DNA from: Microbacterium sp. MPKO10
GTDB taxonomy: Bacteria; Actinomycetota; Actinomycetes; Actinomycetales; Microbacteriaceae
Reading direction: 5' to 3'
Assembly: GCF_026107415.2 (NCBI RefSeq)
Contig: NZ_JAPCHX010000001.1
Location: forward strand, 868,001-932,000
DNA length: 64,000 bases
Shown here: positions 8,644 to 17,980 of the stretch, piece after piece
Position numbering within the stretch: position 1 is the stretch's first letter
Layout of the letters: every line of letters begins with the position of its first letter
The notes under the pieces: generated by a model
Told to the model about the DNA's origin: nothing
Seen by the model: the letters and a program-made list of their open reading frames with translations, nothing else
Database searches by the model: none
Position numbers and translations under genes: made by a program

Positions 8644-9381
8644 GTGAACACGACACTGCTCAGCGCACAGGACCTGCAGAAATCATTTCGCCTCGGCCGC
8701 AAGCAGCCACCGGCCACCGTTCTGCGGGGAATCTCGCTCGCCGTGCGAGCGGGAGAGCTCGTGAGCATCGTCGGCCCGAGCGGCTCCGGCAAATCGACGC
8801 TGCTGTACTGCCTCTCTGGACTGGAGCCGTATGACGCGGGACGCGTGACGCTCATGGGCAGCGAGCTGCGCACCCTCGGCCGCGGTTCGCTCGCGGCACT
8901 GCGGCGAGACCACGTGGGCTTTGTGTTCCAGTCGTACAACCTGATCCCGGCGCTCACTGCCCGCGAAAACGTTGCGCTGCCCGCTCGACTGGCACGCCGT
9001 CGCACGATGAAGCGCGACGTTGACCGCGCGCTCGCCGACGTCGGCCTCGTCGACCACGCGCGCCACCGTCCCAGCGAGCTCTCGGGCGGACAGCAGCAGC
9101 GCGTCGCCATCGCGCGCGTCCTGGCGATGCATCCGGATATTGTCTTCGCCGACGAGCCCACGGGCTCACTCGACACGGCCACCGGAACCGCCGTCTTGAC
9201 CCTGCTGCGCCAGGCAGCATCCGGGACTCGCTCTGTCGTCATGGTCACGCACGATCTTGAGGCGGCCGCGCGAGCCGATCGTGTACTCGTGCTGCGCGAC
9301 GGACTCATCCACCGGGAGCTCGCAACACCGACCCCGGAGCAGGTCTTCGATGCCGTCAGCCTCGCGGGGGACGCCGCATGA
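8644..9381 (+). CDS. ABC transporter ATP-binding protein (MacB/LolD-like)
   Basis: The 245-residue ATPase has Walker A GPSGSGKST (44-52), Q-loop FVFQSYNL, signature LSGGQQQRVAIARVLA, Walker B IVFADEPTGSLD and the H-loop VTHD. The TGSLD D-loop and FQSYNL are typical of ATPases that pair with FtsX/MacB permeases. The start is uncertain: a GTG at 8644 fits the family but lacks a clear ribosome site; a GTG at 8611 is the alternative, and a leaderless message is possible. It overlaps the permease gene as ATGA and diverges from the two-component system that likely controls it. Confidence 0.88.
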   Translation: MNTTLLSAQDLQKSFRLGRKQPPATVLRGISLAVRAGELVSIVGPSGSGKSTLLYCLSGLEPYDAGRVTLMGSELRTLGRGSLAALRRDHVGFVFQSYNLIPALTARENVALPARLARRRTMKRDVDRALADVGLVDHARHRPSELSGGQQQRVAIARVLAMHPDIVFADEPTGSLDTATGTAVLTLLRQAASGTRSVVMVTHDLEAAARADRVLVLRDGLIHRELATPTPEQVFDAVSLAGDAA

Positions 9382-10718
9382 TCCGGCTGATCGGGGCCGA
9401 CGTTCTGCACAACGTTCGCATCTGGGCCGGCGCGTTCGCCGTGACGGTGGCCGCCGGTTTCGTGGGGACCTTCGCCGCGAGCCTCATCGACACAGGGCAG
9501 CGCTATGAGGGCGACGTGACACTGTTTTTGAGCGGCGGAAGCATGGCGCTGCTGATGTTCACGTCGATCAGCGCGGTGATTGTGCTGAGCTCGATCTCGA
9601 ATCTGACCGTGGCACTGCAGCGGCGCAGCTACGCACTGTGGCAGCTGATCGGTGTGCGGCCCTCGCGCGTCGCCCGCGTCGTCATGGCGCAGCTGCTTCT
9701 CGTGACCGTACTTGGAGGTGTGACCGGCATCCTCCTGGCCCTCCCCGTGCTGAACCCGGCGTTCGCGCTCATCTTCCACACGTGGTCTGCGATCACGCGG
9801 GTGACATTCACGTTGTCGCTGCCGGCGGCCCTGTGTGTGGTGGCAGGCGTAGCCGCGGTCATGCTTCTCGGTGGCCTTCGGGGTGCACGCCGGTCGAGCC
9901 GCGTGGCGCCGATCGTCGCTCTGCGCGAGACAGACCACGTCGTGATGCGGGTGCGCTGGTTCCGGATGCTGCTTGCCGCAGCCACTCTCGCCGGACTCTG
10001 CTGGGCGGCCGCCTCGTTGTACGGCGCCGAGTTCACATACATTCTCAACACGTCCATCGTCATCACGCCGCTGATTGCCGCGCTGATCGCGATTCTTGGC
10101 CCACTGCTGCTGCCGGCGACCCAGCGCGCGTGGACCTCCCTCGTGCCACGTCGCGCCTCAGCATCCTGGTTTCTCGCCCGGAATTCGGCAGGGTTCCGGC
10201 TGAGTCAGAGCGCGGCGGCGATCAGCCCGCTCATGGTGGCCATCGCCCTGACCGGCGGCCTGTATACGACGTCGGCACTGCTGCGACAGTCGCTCATCGA
10301 GCGCACCGGAAACGATCAGGGGTGGAGTCTGCCGCTCGAGACCGTTGTGCTGACGCTCGGCGGACCGCTGCTGCTGTCGGCCGTTGCGGCCGCCGCGACC
10401 GTGTACATGACGAGCCATGCGCGCGAACACGAATTTGCGCTGACCCTTGCTGCCGGTGCCACACACCGGACCGTCATCGCGATGGCAGTGTGGGAGGCCG
10501 TCATTTATGCGACAAGTGCCGCGGTGCTCGGTCTCGTCGCCGTCGCCGGGGGAGGGCTCATCGTGGCGACCGCACTCGGTCTGCAGTCGATTCCGCTCTC
10601 GTGGGCCAGTACGGGAATCATCGCCGGAGGCGGGTTCGTCCTCCTCCTGGCAGCGACAGTTGTGCCGACGATCATGTCGCTGCGCCACAGCGTCGCACGC
10701 ACGTTAGCCGCGGAATGA
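9378..10718 (+). CDS. FtsX/MacB-like ABC transporter permease
   Basis: The 446-residue membrane protein has two FtsX-type halves: helix 1 near residues 15-35 followed by three helices around 55-165, and a second set in the C-terminal half. Helix motifs such as ALWQLIGVRPSRVARVV and EHEFALTLAAGATHRTVIAMAVWEA match the coupling-helix regions of this family, which resemble mechanotransmission and peptide- or antibiotic-exporting systems. The ATG overlaps the ATPase stop codon. With its ATPase it probably forms an exporter or resistance module under the adjacent two-component system. Confidence 0.85.
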   Translation: MIRLIGADVLHNVRIWAGAFAVTVAAGFVGTFAASLIDTGQRYEGDVTLFLSGGSMALLMFTSISAVIVLSSISNLTVALQRRSYALWQLIGVRPSRVARVVMAQLLLVTVLGGVTGILLALPVLNPAFALIFHTWSAITRVTFTLSLPAALCVVAGVAAVMLLGGLRGARRSSRVAPIVALRETDHVVMRVRWFRMLLAAATLAGLCWAAASLYGAEFTYILNTSIVITPLIAALIAILGPLLLPATQRAWTSLVPRRASASWFLARNSAGFRLSQSAAAISPLMVAIALTGGLYTTSALLRQSLIERTGNDQGWSLPLETVVLTLGGPLLLSAVAAAATVYMTSHAREHEFALTLAAGATHRTVIAMAVWEAVIYATSAAVLGLVAVAGGGLIVATALGLQSIPLSWASTGIIAGGGFVLLLAATVVPTIMSLRHSVARTLAAE

Positions 10719-10766
10719 GGCCTCGGGGGTTCAGCCAGATTCCCAGCATCCGTGAATTGACACGGC

Positions 10767-10788
10767 CGATAGAATAGACCAGCTATCG
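10767..10788. promoter_or_regulatory. Inverted repeat upstream of MFS pump
   Basis: CGATAG (10767-10772) and CTATCG (10783-10788) form an inverted repeat with a 10-bp spacer about 145 bp before the next start. It could be a regulator site for the MFS gene; no regulator gene is adjacent. Confidence 0.3.
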
Positions 10789-10931
10789 AATCGGGCGCAT
10801 CGTTGCATTTCTGTCGCAGGCCCTTGCGGCCGCCCCGATACGCGCGTGCGATGGCGGCGATCGACTCGCGCCGCCCACCGATCGCATGAGCCGCGAGACC
10901 TCACTGAATATCACCAAAAGCAAGGAGCCAC

Positions 10932-12344
10932 ATGGCCGAAGAGAGCACGCCGAAACCTGTGAATCGGACCGTCGTCCTCGCCGTTCTGCTCTCTGGCGCG
11001 TTCGTGGCGATTCTCAACCAGACGCTGCTCGCCACGGCCCTCCCGGTCTTCATGAAAGACCTCGACGTCACAGCGAACACAGTTCAATGGCTGACGACGA
11101 TCTTCATGCTGGTCAACGGCATCATGATCCCCGTGACCGCGTTCCTGATTCAGCGGTTCACGACGCGCGGCCTGTTTCTCACCGCGATGGGGCTGTTCGC
11201 GGTCGGCACGCTGATCTGCGCAATCGCCACCACCTTCCCCGTGCTGCTGATTGGGCGTATCGTCCAGGCATCGGGTGCCGGAATCATCATGCCGCTCATG
11301 CAGACGATTCTGTTCGCCATCTTCCCGCGTGAGAAGCGCGGCACGGCGATGGGCACATTTGGTCTTGTGATCGCGTTTGCCCCGGCGATCGGCCCCAGCC
11401 TCTCCGGCTGGATCATCGGGCACTTCCCCTGGCAGGCGCTGTTCTACATGATCCTGCCGATCGCGGTTCTCGACATCATCGTCGCCTTCTTCATCCTCAA
11501 GAACGTGACCGAGCGCACCTTCCCCCGACTCGACGTTCTCTCGATCATCCTCTCGACCCTCGGATTCGGCGGGCTTCTCTTCGGATTCAGCACGGCCGGC
11601 GGAAGCGGCTGGGGCAGCCCGGCGGTCATCATCTCGCTGGCGCTCGGGGTGGTTTCGCTCGTCATCTTCATTCTGCGCCAGCTGCGACTCGAGCAGCCGA
11701 TTCTGGAGTTCCGCGTCTTTCGTTACCCCATGTTCACGTTGAACACGGTGATCGGAATGGCCGTGTTCATCGTCATGATCGGCGGCGCGACGATCCTGCC
11801 GCTCTACATGCAGAACATGATCGGCTTCACGCCGTTCGAGTCGGGCCTGGCGCTGCTGCCCGGCGCCGTCGTCATGGGAATCAGCTCGCCGTTCACCGGT
11901 CGCATCTTCGACCTCTTCGGCGCGCGATGGCTCGCGACGATCGGCCTGACGATCGTCACAGGCACCACCTTCATGTTCGCGTTCCTCACGCCGGACACGA
12001 CGTTCGCCTATGTGGCCATCGTGAATGCCGTCCGGATGCTGGGAACGGCAATGGTCATGATGCCGGTAACCACGGCGGCTCTCAACGAGCTCACGCCGCT
12101 GCTCATTCCGCACGGCACGGCGATGAACAACACGATGCGGCAGATCGCCGGGTCCATCGGAACTGCAATGCTCATCACGGTCATGACCAGCACCGCGCTG
12201 GACCCGGAGACGCACGGCCTCGAAGGCCTGATTCACGGTGTGAACGTGTCGTTCATCGTCGCCGGATGCCTCGGAGTGGCGTCGATCATCGCCGCGCCGT
12301 TCATCAAGGACTACAAGCGCGAGACGAAGCCGGGCAAGCACTAG
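10932..12344 (+). CDS. MFS multidrug exporter (DHA2/EmrB-QacA-like)
   Basis: The product is a 470-residue, 14-helix DHA2 transporter. The N-terminal LSGAFVAILNQTLLATALPVFMKDL segment and the motif-C-like APAIGPSLSGWIIGHFPWQALF in helix 5 identify the drug:proton antiporters of the LmrB/EmrB group. The ATG has AAGGAG six bases upstream. It stands alone and converges on the Cmx-like gene across a repeat-rich gap. The substrate cannot be predicted; lincosamide and multidrug roles are known in relatives. Confidence 0.88.
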   Translation: MAEESTPKPVNRTVVLAVLLSGAFVAILNQTLLATALPVFMKDLDVTANTVQWLTTIFMLVNGIMIPVTAFLIQRFTTRGLFLTAMGLFAVGTLICAIATTFPVLLIGRIVQASGAGIIMPLMQTILFAIFPREKRGTAMGTFGLVIAFAPAIGPSLSGWIIGHFPWQALFYMILPIAVLDIIVAFFILKNVTERTFPRLDVLSIILSTLGFGGLLFGFSTAGGSGWGSPAVIISLALGVVSLVIFILRQLRLEQPILEFRVFRYPMFTLNTVIGMAVFIVMIGGATILPLYMQNMIGFTPFESGLALLPGAVVMGISSPFTGRIFDLFGARWLATIGLTIVTGTTFMFAFLTPDTTFAYVAIVNAVRMLGTAMVMMPVTTAALNELTPLLIPHGTAMNNTMRQIAGSIGTAMLITVMTSTALDPETHGLEGLIHGVNVSFIVAGCLGVASIIAAPFIKDYKRETKPGKH

Positions 12345-12778
12345 CGAGCCGCAGGGCCTCGCCCTCTGAGGCCGCTGCTCGCGACGTTGTTCGCTGGCAC
12401 TTCCTCCGGTACTGCTTCCGCCTGGGGTCGGGATGCCGCCGTCTGCTGCCGCTGTCTGCTGCCGCTGCCGCTGCTTCCGCTGTGGAGCGCTGCTCCGTGT
12501 CTGCAGAGGTCCTACGCTGCTCCGTCGTCCACGCCGGGGAACCGCCGTCGTTAGCTGACGCCCCGCGCCGGGTTGCTGCGGTGCGCAGACGTTGCTGCGG
12601 TGCGCAGATGTGGCTTCAGTGTGGAGCTGCTACCGTCCGGGCTCCGGCGCCCTCCAGCATCCATTGCAGACTGCTGTGCGCGCCACAATTTGAAGTGCGC
12701 GCCAGTTTTTTCTGGCGCGCAGGACCAAAACTGGCGCGCACTCAGTGGCAGCCACCGCAAGAAACGCCTGTGGCCGCG
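12345..12778. repeat. Gene-free convergent gap rich in repeats and hairpins
   Basis: No coding signal is convincing here. The stretch holds GCTGCC-like runs (about 12439-12483), two 19-bp direct copies beginning GTTGCTGCGG (12572-12590 and 12591-12609), and TGCGCGCCAG/CTGGCGCGCA arms. These can pair as a 10-bp stem with a T6 loop (12696-12721) or as a longer 15-bp stem (12695-12709 with 12727-12741). The T-rich hairpin may end transcription of both flanking pump genes. Related TGCGCGCCA arms recur inside the oxidoreductase gene near 37.4 kb. Confidence 0.6.
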
Positions 12779-13957
12779 TCATCGAGTGGTCTCCCCAGAG
12801 GGTTCTGTGACAGCGCCGCGTGAGAGGAGCACGACGACCAGCGCCACCGCAGTGAGTGCGGATGCGACCCAGACGGGCGCGAGCGGCCCTAGCTCGATTG
12901 CGAGTCCGAACGCACCCAGTGCCGGTCCGGCCGCCGCCCCGATGTTCAGTGCTGCTGTTGCATACGAACCACCCATCGTTGGCGCGCCCGAGGCTGCGTA
13001 CAACACCCGCGTGATCACGGTGCTGCCGACACCGAACGACAGCACACCCTGAACGAAGATCAGGACGAGAGCTGCGACGGGATGGGGTGAGAGCAAGCCC
13101 AACGCAACCCAGCCCGAGAGCAGCAGCGGCCCGCCGATTGCAAGCACGACGCCAGGCCGTTGATCTGCCAGCCGTCCTGCGATCGTGACGCCAAGAAATG
13201 AGCCGATGCCGAACATAACCAGCGCGACGGATACCCACACATCCGCCAATCTCGCGGTCTCCGTCACGACGGGGGCCAAGAAGGTGAAGGCGGCGAAGGT
13301 TCCGCCATTGATCAATGCCCCCAGGGTCATGGCGAGGATGAGCCGCGGCTTCGCTAACTGGCCGAGTTCGACGCGGAGCCTCGGCGGTGACGCGTCCGTT
13401 GCCGCCTGACGAGGATTGCTCCGGATGCCGCGAATGACTCCGAAAAAAGCGGGAACACAGAGGGCGGCGATCGCCCAGAATGTCGTCCGCCAGCCCATCG
13501 CCGTCCCGAGCAGCGCGCCCGCGGGAACTCCCGCGACGGTTGCGATCGTTGTGCCGGAGAGCAGAATCGACAGTGCACGCCCTTTCTGATTCGCCGGCAC
13601 GAGAGCGGTGGCCGTACTCAGTGCCACAGCGAGGAACCCTGCATTTGCCAGAGCGCTGAGGACTCGAGTGATGAACAGGAGAGAGAATATCGGCGTCATC
13701 GCTCCGATGACATGACTTCCCGCGAACACGAGAAGGCAGACGAACAGCGTGAGCCGCGGTGGCCATCGGCGAGCAAATGCAGCCATGACGGGCGCGCCGA
13801 TGATCATTCCGACCGCGAACGCAGAGGTCAGCAGGCCTGCCGTGCCGAGCGAGACGTGAAGTTCGTTCGCGATTGCGGGGAGCAAGCCCGCGAGCATGAA
13901 TTCTGACGTTCCCATGACGAAGATCGCCAGGGCAAGCATGTAGAGAGAAAAAGGCAT
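12779..13957 (-). CDS. MFS efflux pump, Cmx/Cml chloramphenicol-resistance-like
   Basis: The 392-residue, 12-helix DHA1 transporter opens with MPFSLYMLALAIFVMGTSEF and contains LINGGTFAAFTFLAPVVTE and GSTVITRVLYAASGAPTMGG. These closely resemble the Cmx/CmlR chloramphenicol exporters of corynebacteria, rhodococci and streptomycetes as I remember them. Motif C-like GVPAGALLGTAMGWRTTFWA supports antiport. GGAG lies six bases before the ATG, inside a possible RNA structure. Actual chloramphenicol export is inferred; general DHA1 pumps (AraJ-like) are the alternative. Confidence 0.8.
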   Translation of the reverse strand: MPFSLYMLALAIFVMGTSEFMLAGLLPAIANELHVSLGTAGLLTSAFAVGMIIGAPVMAAFARRWPPRLTLFVCLLVFAGSHVIGAMTPIFSLLFITRVLSALANAGFLAVALSTATALVPANQKGRALSILLSGTTIATVAGVPAGALLGTAMGWRTTFWAIAALCVPAFFGVIRGIRSNPRQAATDASPPRLRVELGQLAKPRLILAMTLGALINGGTFAAFTFLAPVVTETARLADVWVSVALVMFGIGSFLGVTIAGRLADQRPGVVLAIGGPLLLSGWVALGLLSPHPVAALVLIFVQGVLSFGVGSTVITRVLYAASGAPTMGGSYATAALNIGAAAGPALGAFGLAIELGPLAPVWVASALTAVALVVVLLSRGAVTEPSGETTR

Positions 13958-13963
13958 CGAGTA

Positions 13964-14127
13964 CTCCGAGGTGAGAGATCAAGAAGTGGTTCTTCTTGTC
14001 ACCACGGCCAGCACCCCGAGGTGTGCCAGGCAAGCGCCCACGCAGAGAGTGGACGTCGTAACTAGTGGTTCAGGGGGCTGGCGGTGTGACCGACAACCCC
14101 TGACCTGTCTGATTTGGGACTCGACAT
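13964..14127 (-). promoter_or_regulatory. Attenuator-like leader of the Cmx-like gene
   Basis: On the minus strand, upstream of the pump gene, a 7-codon GTG reading frame (14002-13979, MTRRTTS) overlaps a 7-bp stem with a 5-base loop (13980-13998). That stem can be extended by GGTGA/TCACC to within a few bases of the GGAG ribosome site (13967-13964). A second 21-codon frame lies at 14127-14062. This resembles leader-peptide attenuation known for chloramphenicol and macrolide genes; it is inferred from sequence only. Confidence 0.4.
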
Positions 14128-14212
14128 GTCTCATACCCTACAGCCCGCACTCGGAACCCACCGCGAGCTCACGGCCAGCGAGCAGATGACGGTCAGCGCG
14201 GCGGCGAATTCG

Positions 14213-16207
14213 TCAATGCGCGCACGTGCAGCCGTCACCGCAGCCGCAGGACCCGTCGCCGCACGCGTTCGCCGCGGCGCCCGGAAGGTCGAGCGCGGGG
14301 TTCTCATCGAAGAACCCGAAGGGCTTGAGCAGGAAGCCCGAGTAGTCGACGGGCATGATCGGGAAGTCTTCGGGGCGCGGCAGGTGCGTCGGCCCGAACG
14401 TGTGCCACAGCACGATGTCTTCGCCCTCGATGGGACGATCCCCCGCGGTGTACTCCGGCAGGCCCGAGCCGCCGGCGTGCTGATTGGGGTACGGCCCGCC
14501 CGGCCACAGCTGTCCGTCTTCGTACTGCGACGTCCACAGATGCTTCGTCGCAAACGCCGCACGCGAGCTCACCGTGGCGTCAGGCTGAGCGAGCAGCGTC
14601 GGCTGCCCCTGCGGCACCAGGTGATACGCGGTCGACTGACCGAGGTGGTTGGTGCGCTCGGTGCTGCGCACATGCCAGCTGCGCGCTGCGGCAGGGTTCG
14701 CGAGACGTGCGCCCTCGCTCTCGGTGCGCAGCGGCGTCCGCGTGAAGGTGAAGGCGTTGCCGTACGGGTTCTCCTCGCCGGTCGGCATGCCGACAGCATC
14801 CACCTCGTCGACGGCATTGCGCTCGCCGTCGATCGCGACATCGAGACGTGCGCAGAAGAGGTGCTGGTGCACGGGAGCGAAGAGGCCGGGCGCGATTTCG
14901 AGGGCGTGCGGGTCCTGCTCGCCTGGCGTCCCGGCCCCGGTGAACACGATGCCCGTCGCCTTTGCCTCCACCTGAATGGTGCCGTCAAGGTAGAAGTACC
15001 AGAAGAACCCGTAGTCGTAGTTGCCGACCGTCGAGAAGTACGAGACCACGAGCCGGCGTGAGCGGCGAACCTCCGGATGCCCGTCAAGATCGGTGTGCTT
15101 CCAGAGCACCCCGTAGTCTTCTTCGTGCATGCAGATCACCTGGGGGATGGTCTGCGGATTGCCGGAGTCATCGGCGACGACGCCGTCAAAGTAGTGGATG
15201 ACGCCGAGGCAGTCGCAGCCGAGTGACAGCGCGTTCGCGTTCTTGCCCAGCAGGTACTCGCCTGCGTCGAAGTAGCTGATCCAGAACCGGTTCGGCGAGG
15301 TGTCGCCGTAGGGCACGACCATTTCAGGTACGGATGCTCGGTACAGCACCGAGCGGTCCTCATCGCCGTCGCGGAACGCCACCTGATTCAAAACCAGACC
15401 CTCGCGTGCGTTAAAGCCGACGCGGAACGACCAGTTCTCCCACTGCACGTGGGATCCGTCGACTGAAAAGCTCGGCCCCTCTGGCTGCGTGATCTCGATC
15501 GGCTTCAGCGACGTGCGCGCCGGGCCGACGCGGTCTGCATCGTAGTTTCCGTCGACATCGGGAATCGGGACCTCGCCCTCGTCGTGCACCCGCACGACCT
15601 CGCCGCTCGTGAGGTCGATCGTGACCACAAGCCCCTCGACCGGACGCGACCACGGGCTGTCGTTGTCGCCGGGCTGCAGAAACGTGAGCGACCGGATGAT
15701 GCGTCGCCCCACCTCGTCTTCGAACCCGAAGTATCCGGGTGCGAGGGGTGCGCAGAATGCAGCATCCGTGTCGGTCACCCCGCGGCGGGTCATCGCCTGC
15801 TGCCACTCGGGGTGCTGCTTCACGATTGCCTCGACACGCTCGTACTCCTCGAACAGGTACGGCGGCTGCCCGTAGGGTTCCTCGGTTGTGGCGAGTGGCG
15901 TATCGCTCACGATGGACTCTTCGGTCACCGAGACGACGACCTCGCGCGAGCGCCCCGTGGCCGTATCGAGAAGCGTGTACAGGATGCTGCGGTCAAACGC
16001 GCTGCCCGGCTTCCACGTGAGCATGTCAGCCTTGGGCGGCTCGACCGGCAGGACGCTCGGAAACCGGATGCTGTCGCCGAGAAGCCCGGCGCGCTCGAGA
16101 ACAGCGCGCCCCGCCGCGAGCTCGTCAGCGGTGAGCGGGTCGAGCGGATGGGACGGCGTCGTGACACGCGTGACTCTCTTACCGTGCGTGTGCGTCGTGT
16201 CGGGCAT
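14213..16207 (-). CDS. Copper-containing amine oxidase (primary-amine oxidase)
   Basis: The 664-residue enzyme oxidises primary amines to aldehydes, releasing ammonia and hydrogen peroxide. The cofactor tyrosine (TPQ precursor) is Tyr397 in VGNYDYGFFW; the catalytic base is Asp314 in SYFDAGEY; copper ligands include His447/His449 in PVHQHLFC plus a later histidine near GPTHLPRPEDFP. The ATG at 16207 follows GAAGGAGAG. No signal peptide is seen. The C-terminus has an unusual Cys/Gly/His tail (ACGDGSCGCGDGCTCAH). Divergent neighbour: an APC permease, suggesting coupled amine uptake (tyramine or phenethylamine are typical substrates). Confidence 0.93.
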   Translation of the reverse strand: MPDTTHTHGKRVTRVTTPSHPLDPLTADELAAGRAVLERAGLLGDSIRFPSVLPVEPPKADMLTWKPGSAFDRSILYTLLDTATGRSREVVVSVTEESIVSDTPLATTEEPYGQPPYLFEEYERVEAIVKQHPEWQQAMTRRGVTDTDAAFCAPLAPGYFGFEDEVGRRIIRSLTFLQPGDNDSPWSRPVEGLVVTIDLTSGEVVRVHDEGEVPIPDVDGNYDADRVGPARTSLKPIEITQPEGPSFSVDGSHVQWENWSFRVGFNAREGLVLNQVAFRDGDEDRSVLYRASVPEMVVPYGDTSPNRFWISYFDAGEYLLGKNANALSLGCDCLGVIHYFDGVVADDSGNPQTIPQVICMHEEDYGVLWKHTDLDGHPEVRRSRRLVVSYFSTVGNYDYGFFWYFYLDGTIQVEAKATGIVFTGAGTPGEQDPHALEIAPGLFAPVHQHLFCARLDVAIDGERNAVDEVDAVGMPTGEENPYGNAFTFTRTPLRTESEGARLANPAAARSWHVRSTERTNHLGQSTAYHLVPQGQPTLLAQPDATVSSRAAFATKHLWTSQYEDGQLWPGGPYPNQHAGGSGLPEYTAGDRPIEGEDIVLWHTFGPTHLPRPEDFPIMPVDYSGFLLKPFGFFDENPALDLPGAAANACGDGSCGCGDGCTCAH

Positions 16208-16325
16208 CGCGCTCTCCTTCGAACTGGCGGCGTACAAGGCGGAGGCTGCGTGACGTGGCTGCTGAGCGACGGGTGTCATCAGCAGCACACGGGAGCGAGC
16301 CGTCCCCACGGGTCAGTTCCACCGT

Positions 16326-16342
16326 GCGCGAACCGTTCGCGC
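16326..16342. promoter_or_regulatory. Palindrome between amine oxidase and permease genes
   Basis: GCGCGAACCGTTCGCGC is a 17-bp palindrome with perfect 8-bp arms in the 261-bp divergent intergenic region. It is a candidate shared operator for amine oxidase and permease. No regulator gene is adjacent. Confidence 0.4.
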
Positions 16343-16468
16343 GGGTCAAGAGGGAAACGAGCACCGTGCACACTGGGTCAAGGAGCGTGCATGCAGGGTC
16401 TATCACGCCGCGCGCCGGGGCTGTGAAGATGCAGAGACCTCCCGCATTCTCCCTCAGAAAGGTTCGCC

Positions 16469-17959
16469 ATGACTCGCAACGACGCGACGCAGTCTCCGGC
16501 CGCACGCCGCCGACTCGGCGTTCCCGCGATCACCCTCATGATCATCGCGGCATCTGCACCCCTCACCGTTGTCGCCGGCGGTGCCACGACGGCGTTCTCG
16601 GTGACGTCATCGCTCGCCGTGCCGATCGGCTACATCGTGCTGGCGATCGCGCTCGGCATCTTCGCCATCGGCTACGCCGCCATGAGCCGCCACATCACGA
16701 ACGCCGGGGCGTTTTACGCCTACGCGGCACAAGGGCTCGGCCGACCGGTCGGCGTGGGCGTCTCGGTCGTCGCCCTCATCGCGTACAACTGCATGCAAAT
16801 CGGTATCTACGGCATGCTCGGCTTCCAGGTCTCCGACTTCATCGGGTCGATGTTCGGCGTCAGCATCCCGTGGTGGTTGATCGTGATCGTCTTCATCGCG
16901 ATCGTCGGCTGGATGGGCGTCAACCGCATCGACCTGTCGGCCAAGGTTCTCGGCGTTCTCGTGGCACTCGAATTCCTCGTGGTCATCGTTTTCGACGTCG
17001 CAGCGTTTGCGAACCCGACGGAGTCGTTCACGGCGCAGCCGATTTCGCCAGCCGAGATCTTTGCCCCCGCGATCGGCGCCGTGCTTGCGTTCGGTGTCGC
17101 CGCGTTCATGGGCTTCGAGCAGGCAGCGATCTACGGTGAAGAGGCGAAGGACCCGAAGCGGACCGTGCCGCGCGCCACGTTCATGGCCGTCGGAATCATC
17201 GGCATCTTCTACGCGCTCTCGTCGTGGGCACTGTCGCTCGCGATCGGCACCGAGAAGATCGCGTCGGGCGGGATCACCCCGGACGAGGCCGGCCCGCCCC
17301 TGTTCTTTAACTTCGCCGCGACGCATCTGGGCGTGATCGTCGTCGACATCATGTCGGTGCTCTTTATCACGAGCGTGTTCGCCGCGGTCGTGAGCTTTCA
17401 CAACGCCGTCGCCCGGTATGTGTTCTCGCTCGGCCGTGAGGGTCTGCTGCCACGCGGCCTCGGTCGCGTGAGCCGCAGCGGTGCCCCGTGGGCCGGTTCT
17501 GTCACACAGACGATTCTGGCGCTCATCGTGGTTGTCGGCTTCGCGATCGGTGGCATTGGCTCCGAGTACGGTCCGCTCTACCCCGTGATCACCCTGTTCA
17601 CGTGGCTTACCAACACCGGAGCCATGGGCCTCGTGCTGCTCATGGCGGTGATCGCGCTGTCGGTCATCGGCTACTTTCGCCGCAACCCAAACGGCGCTGG
17701 CATCTGGACGACCACCATCAGCCCGATCCTCGCGTTCCTGTTTCTCGCGACGGTCTATGTGCTCATCGTGGCGAACTTCAACGTGCTGATGGACCAGCCG
17801 GAGACCAACGCGCTGACGTTCATCCTGCCACTGCTCATCGTGGTGCCGGGCCTCATCGGTGTCGTCTGGGGCGCCATGCTCAAGACGCGCAGGCCAGAGA
17901 TCTACGCGAACATCGGGCACGGAGCGCCGGAACTTGAAGAGGTCGCGGCGGACGTCTGA
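16469..17959 (+). CDS. APC-family amino acid/amine permease
   Basis: The 496-residue membrane protein has 12 or more helices and the APC signature at the first helix, VPAITLMIIAASAPLTVVAGGATTAFS, and the helix-6 region GFEQAAIYGEEAKDPKRTVPRA. The latter motif is strongly conserved in APC transporters. It is divergent from the copper amine oxidase, so it probably imports an amine or amino acid that feeds that enzyme. AGAAAGG precedes the ATG by about eight bases. Transcription likely ends at the hairpin at 17981-18014. Confidence 0.88.
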   Translation: MTRNDATQSPAARRRLGVPAITLMIIAASAPLTVVAGGATTAFSVTSSLAVPIGYIVLAIALGIFAIGYAAMSRHITNAGAFYAYAAQGLGRPVGVGVSVVALIAYNCMQIGIYGMLGFQVSDFIGSMFGVSIPWWLIVIVFIAIVGWMGVNRIDLSAKVLGVLVALEFLVVIVFDVAAFANPTESFTAQPISPAEIFAPAIGAVLAFGVAAFMGFEQAAIYGEEAKDPKRTVPRATFMAVGIIGIFYALSSWALSLAIGTEKIASGGITPDEAGPPLFFNFAATHLGVIVVDIMSVLFITSVFAAVVSFHNAVARYVFSLGREGLLPRGLGRVSRSGAPWAGSVTQTILALIVVVGFAIGGIGSEYGPLYPVITLFTWLTNTGAMGLVLLMAVIALSVIGYFRRNPNGAGIWTTTISPILAFLFLATVYVLIVANFNVLMDQPETNALTFILPLLIVVPGLIGVVWGAMLKTRRPEIYANIGHGAPELEEVAADV

Positions 17960-17980
17960 TCGTCGAGGTGAATGAGGCGA

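Noticed and set aside
8583-9938. A 451-codon frame opposite the ABC ATPase
   Set aside because: It shows no recognisable domain; the plus strand carries full Walker and signature motifs.
10911-12341. A 476-codon reading frame opposite the MFS gene
   Set aside because: It is an antisense shadow: strongly Arg/His/Asp/Glu-biased with no family motif, while the plus strand encodes a clear 14-helix transporter with a ribosome site.
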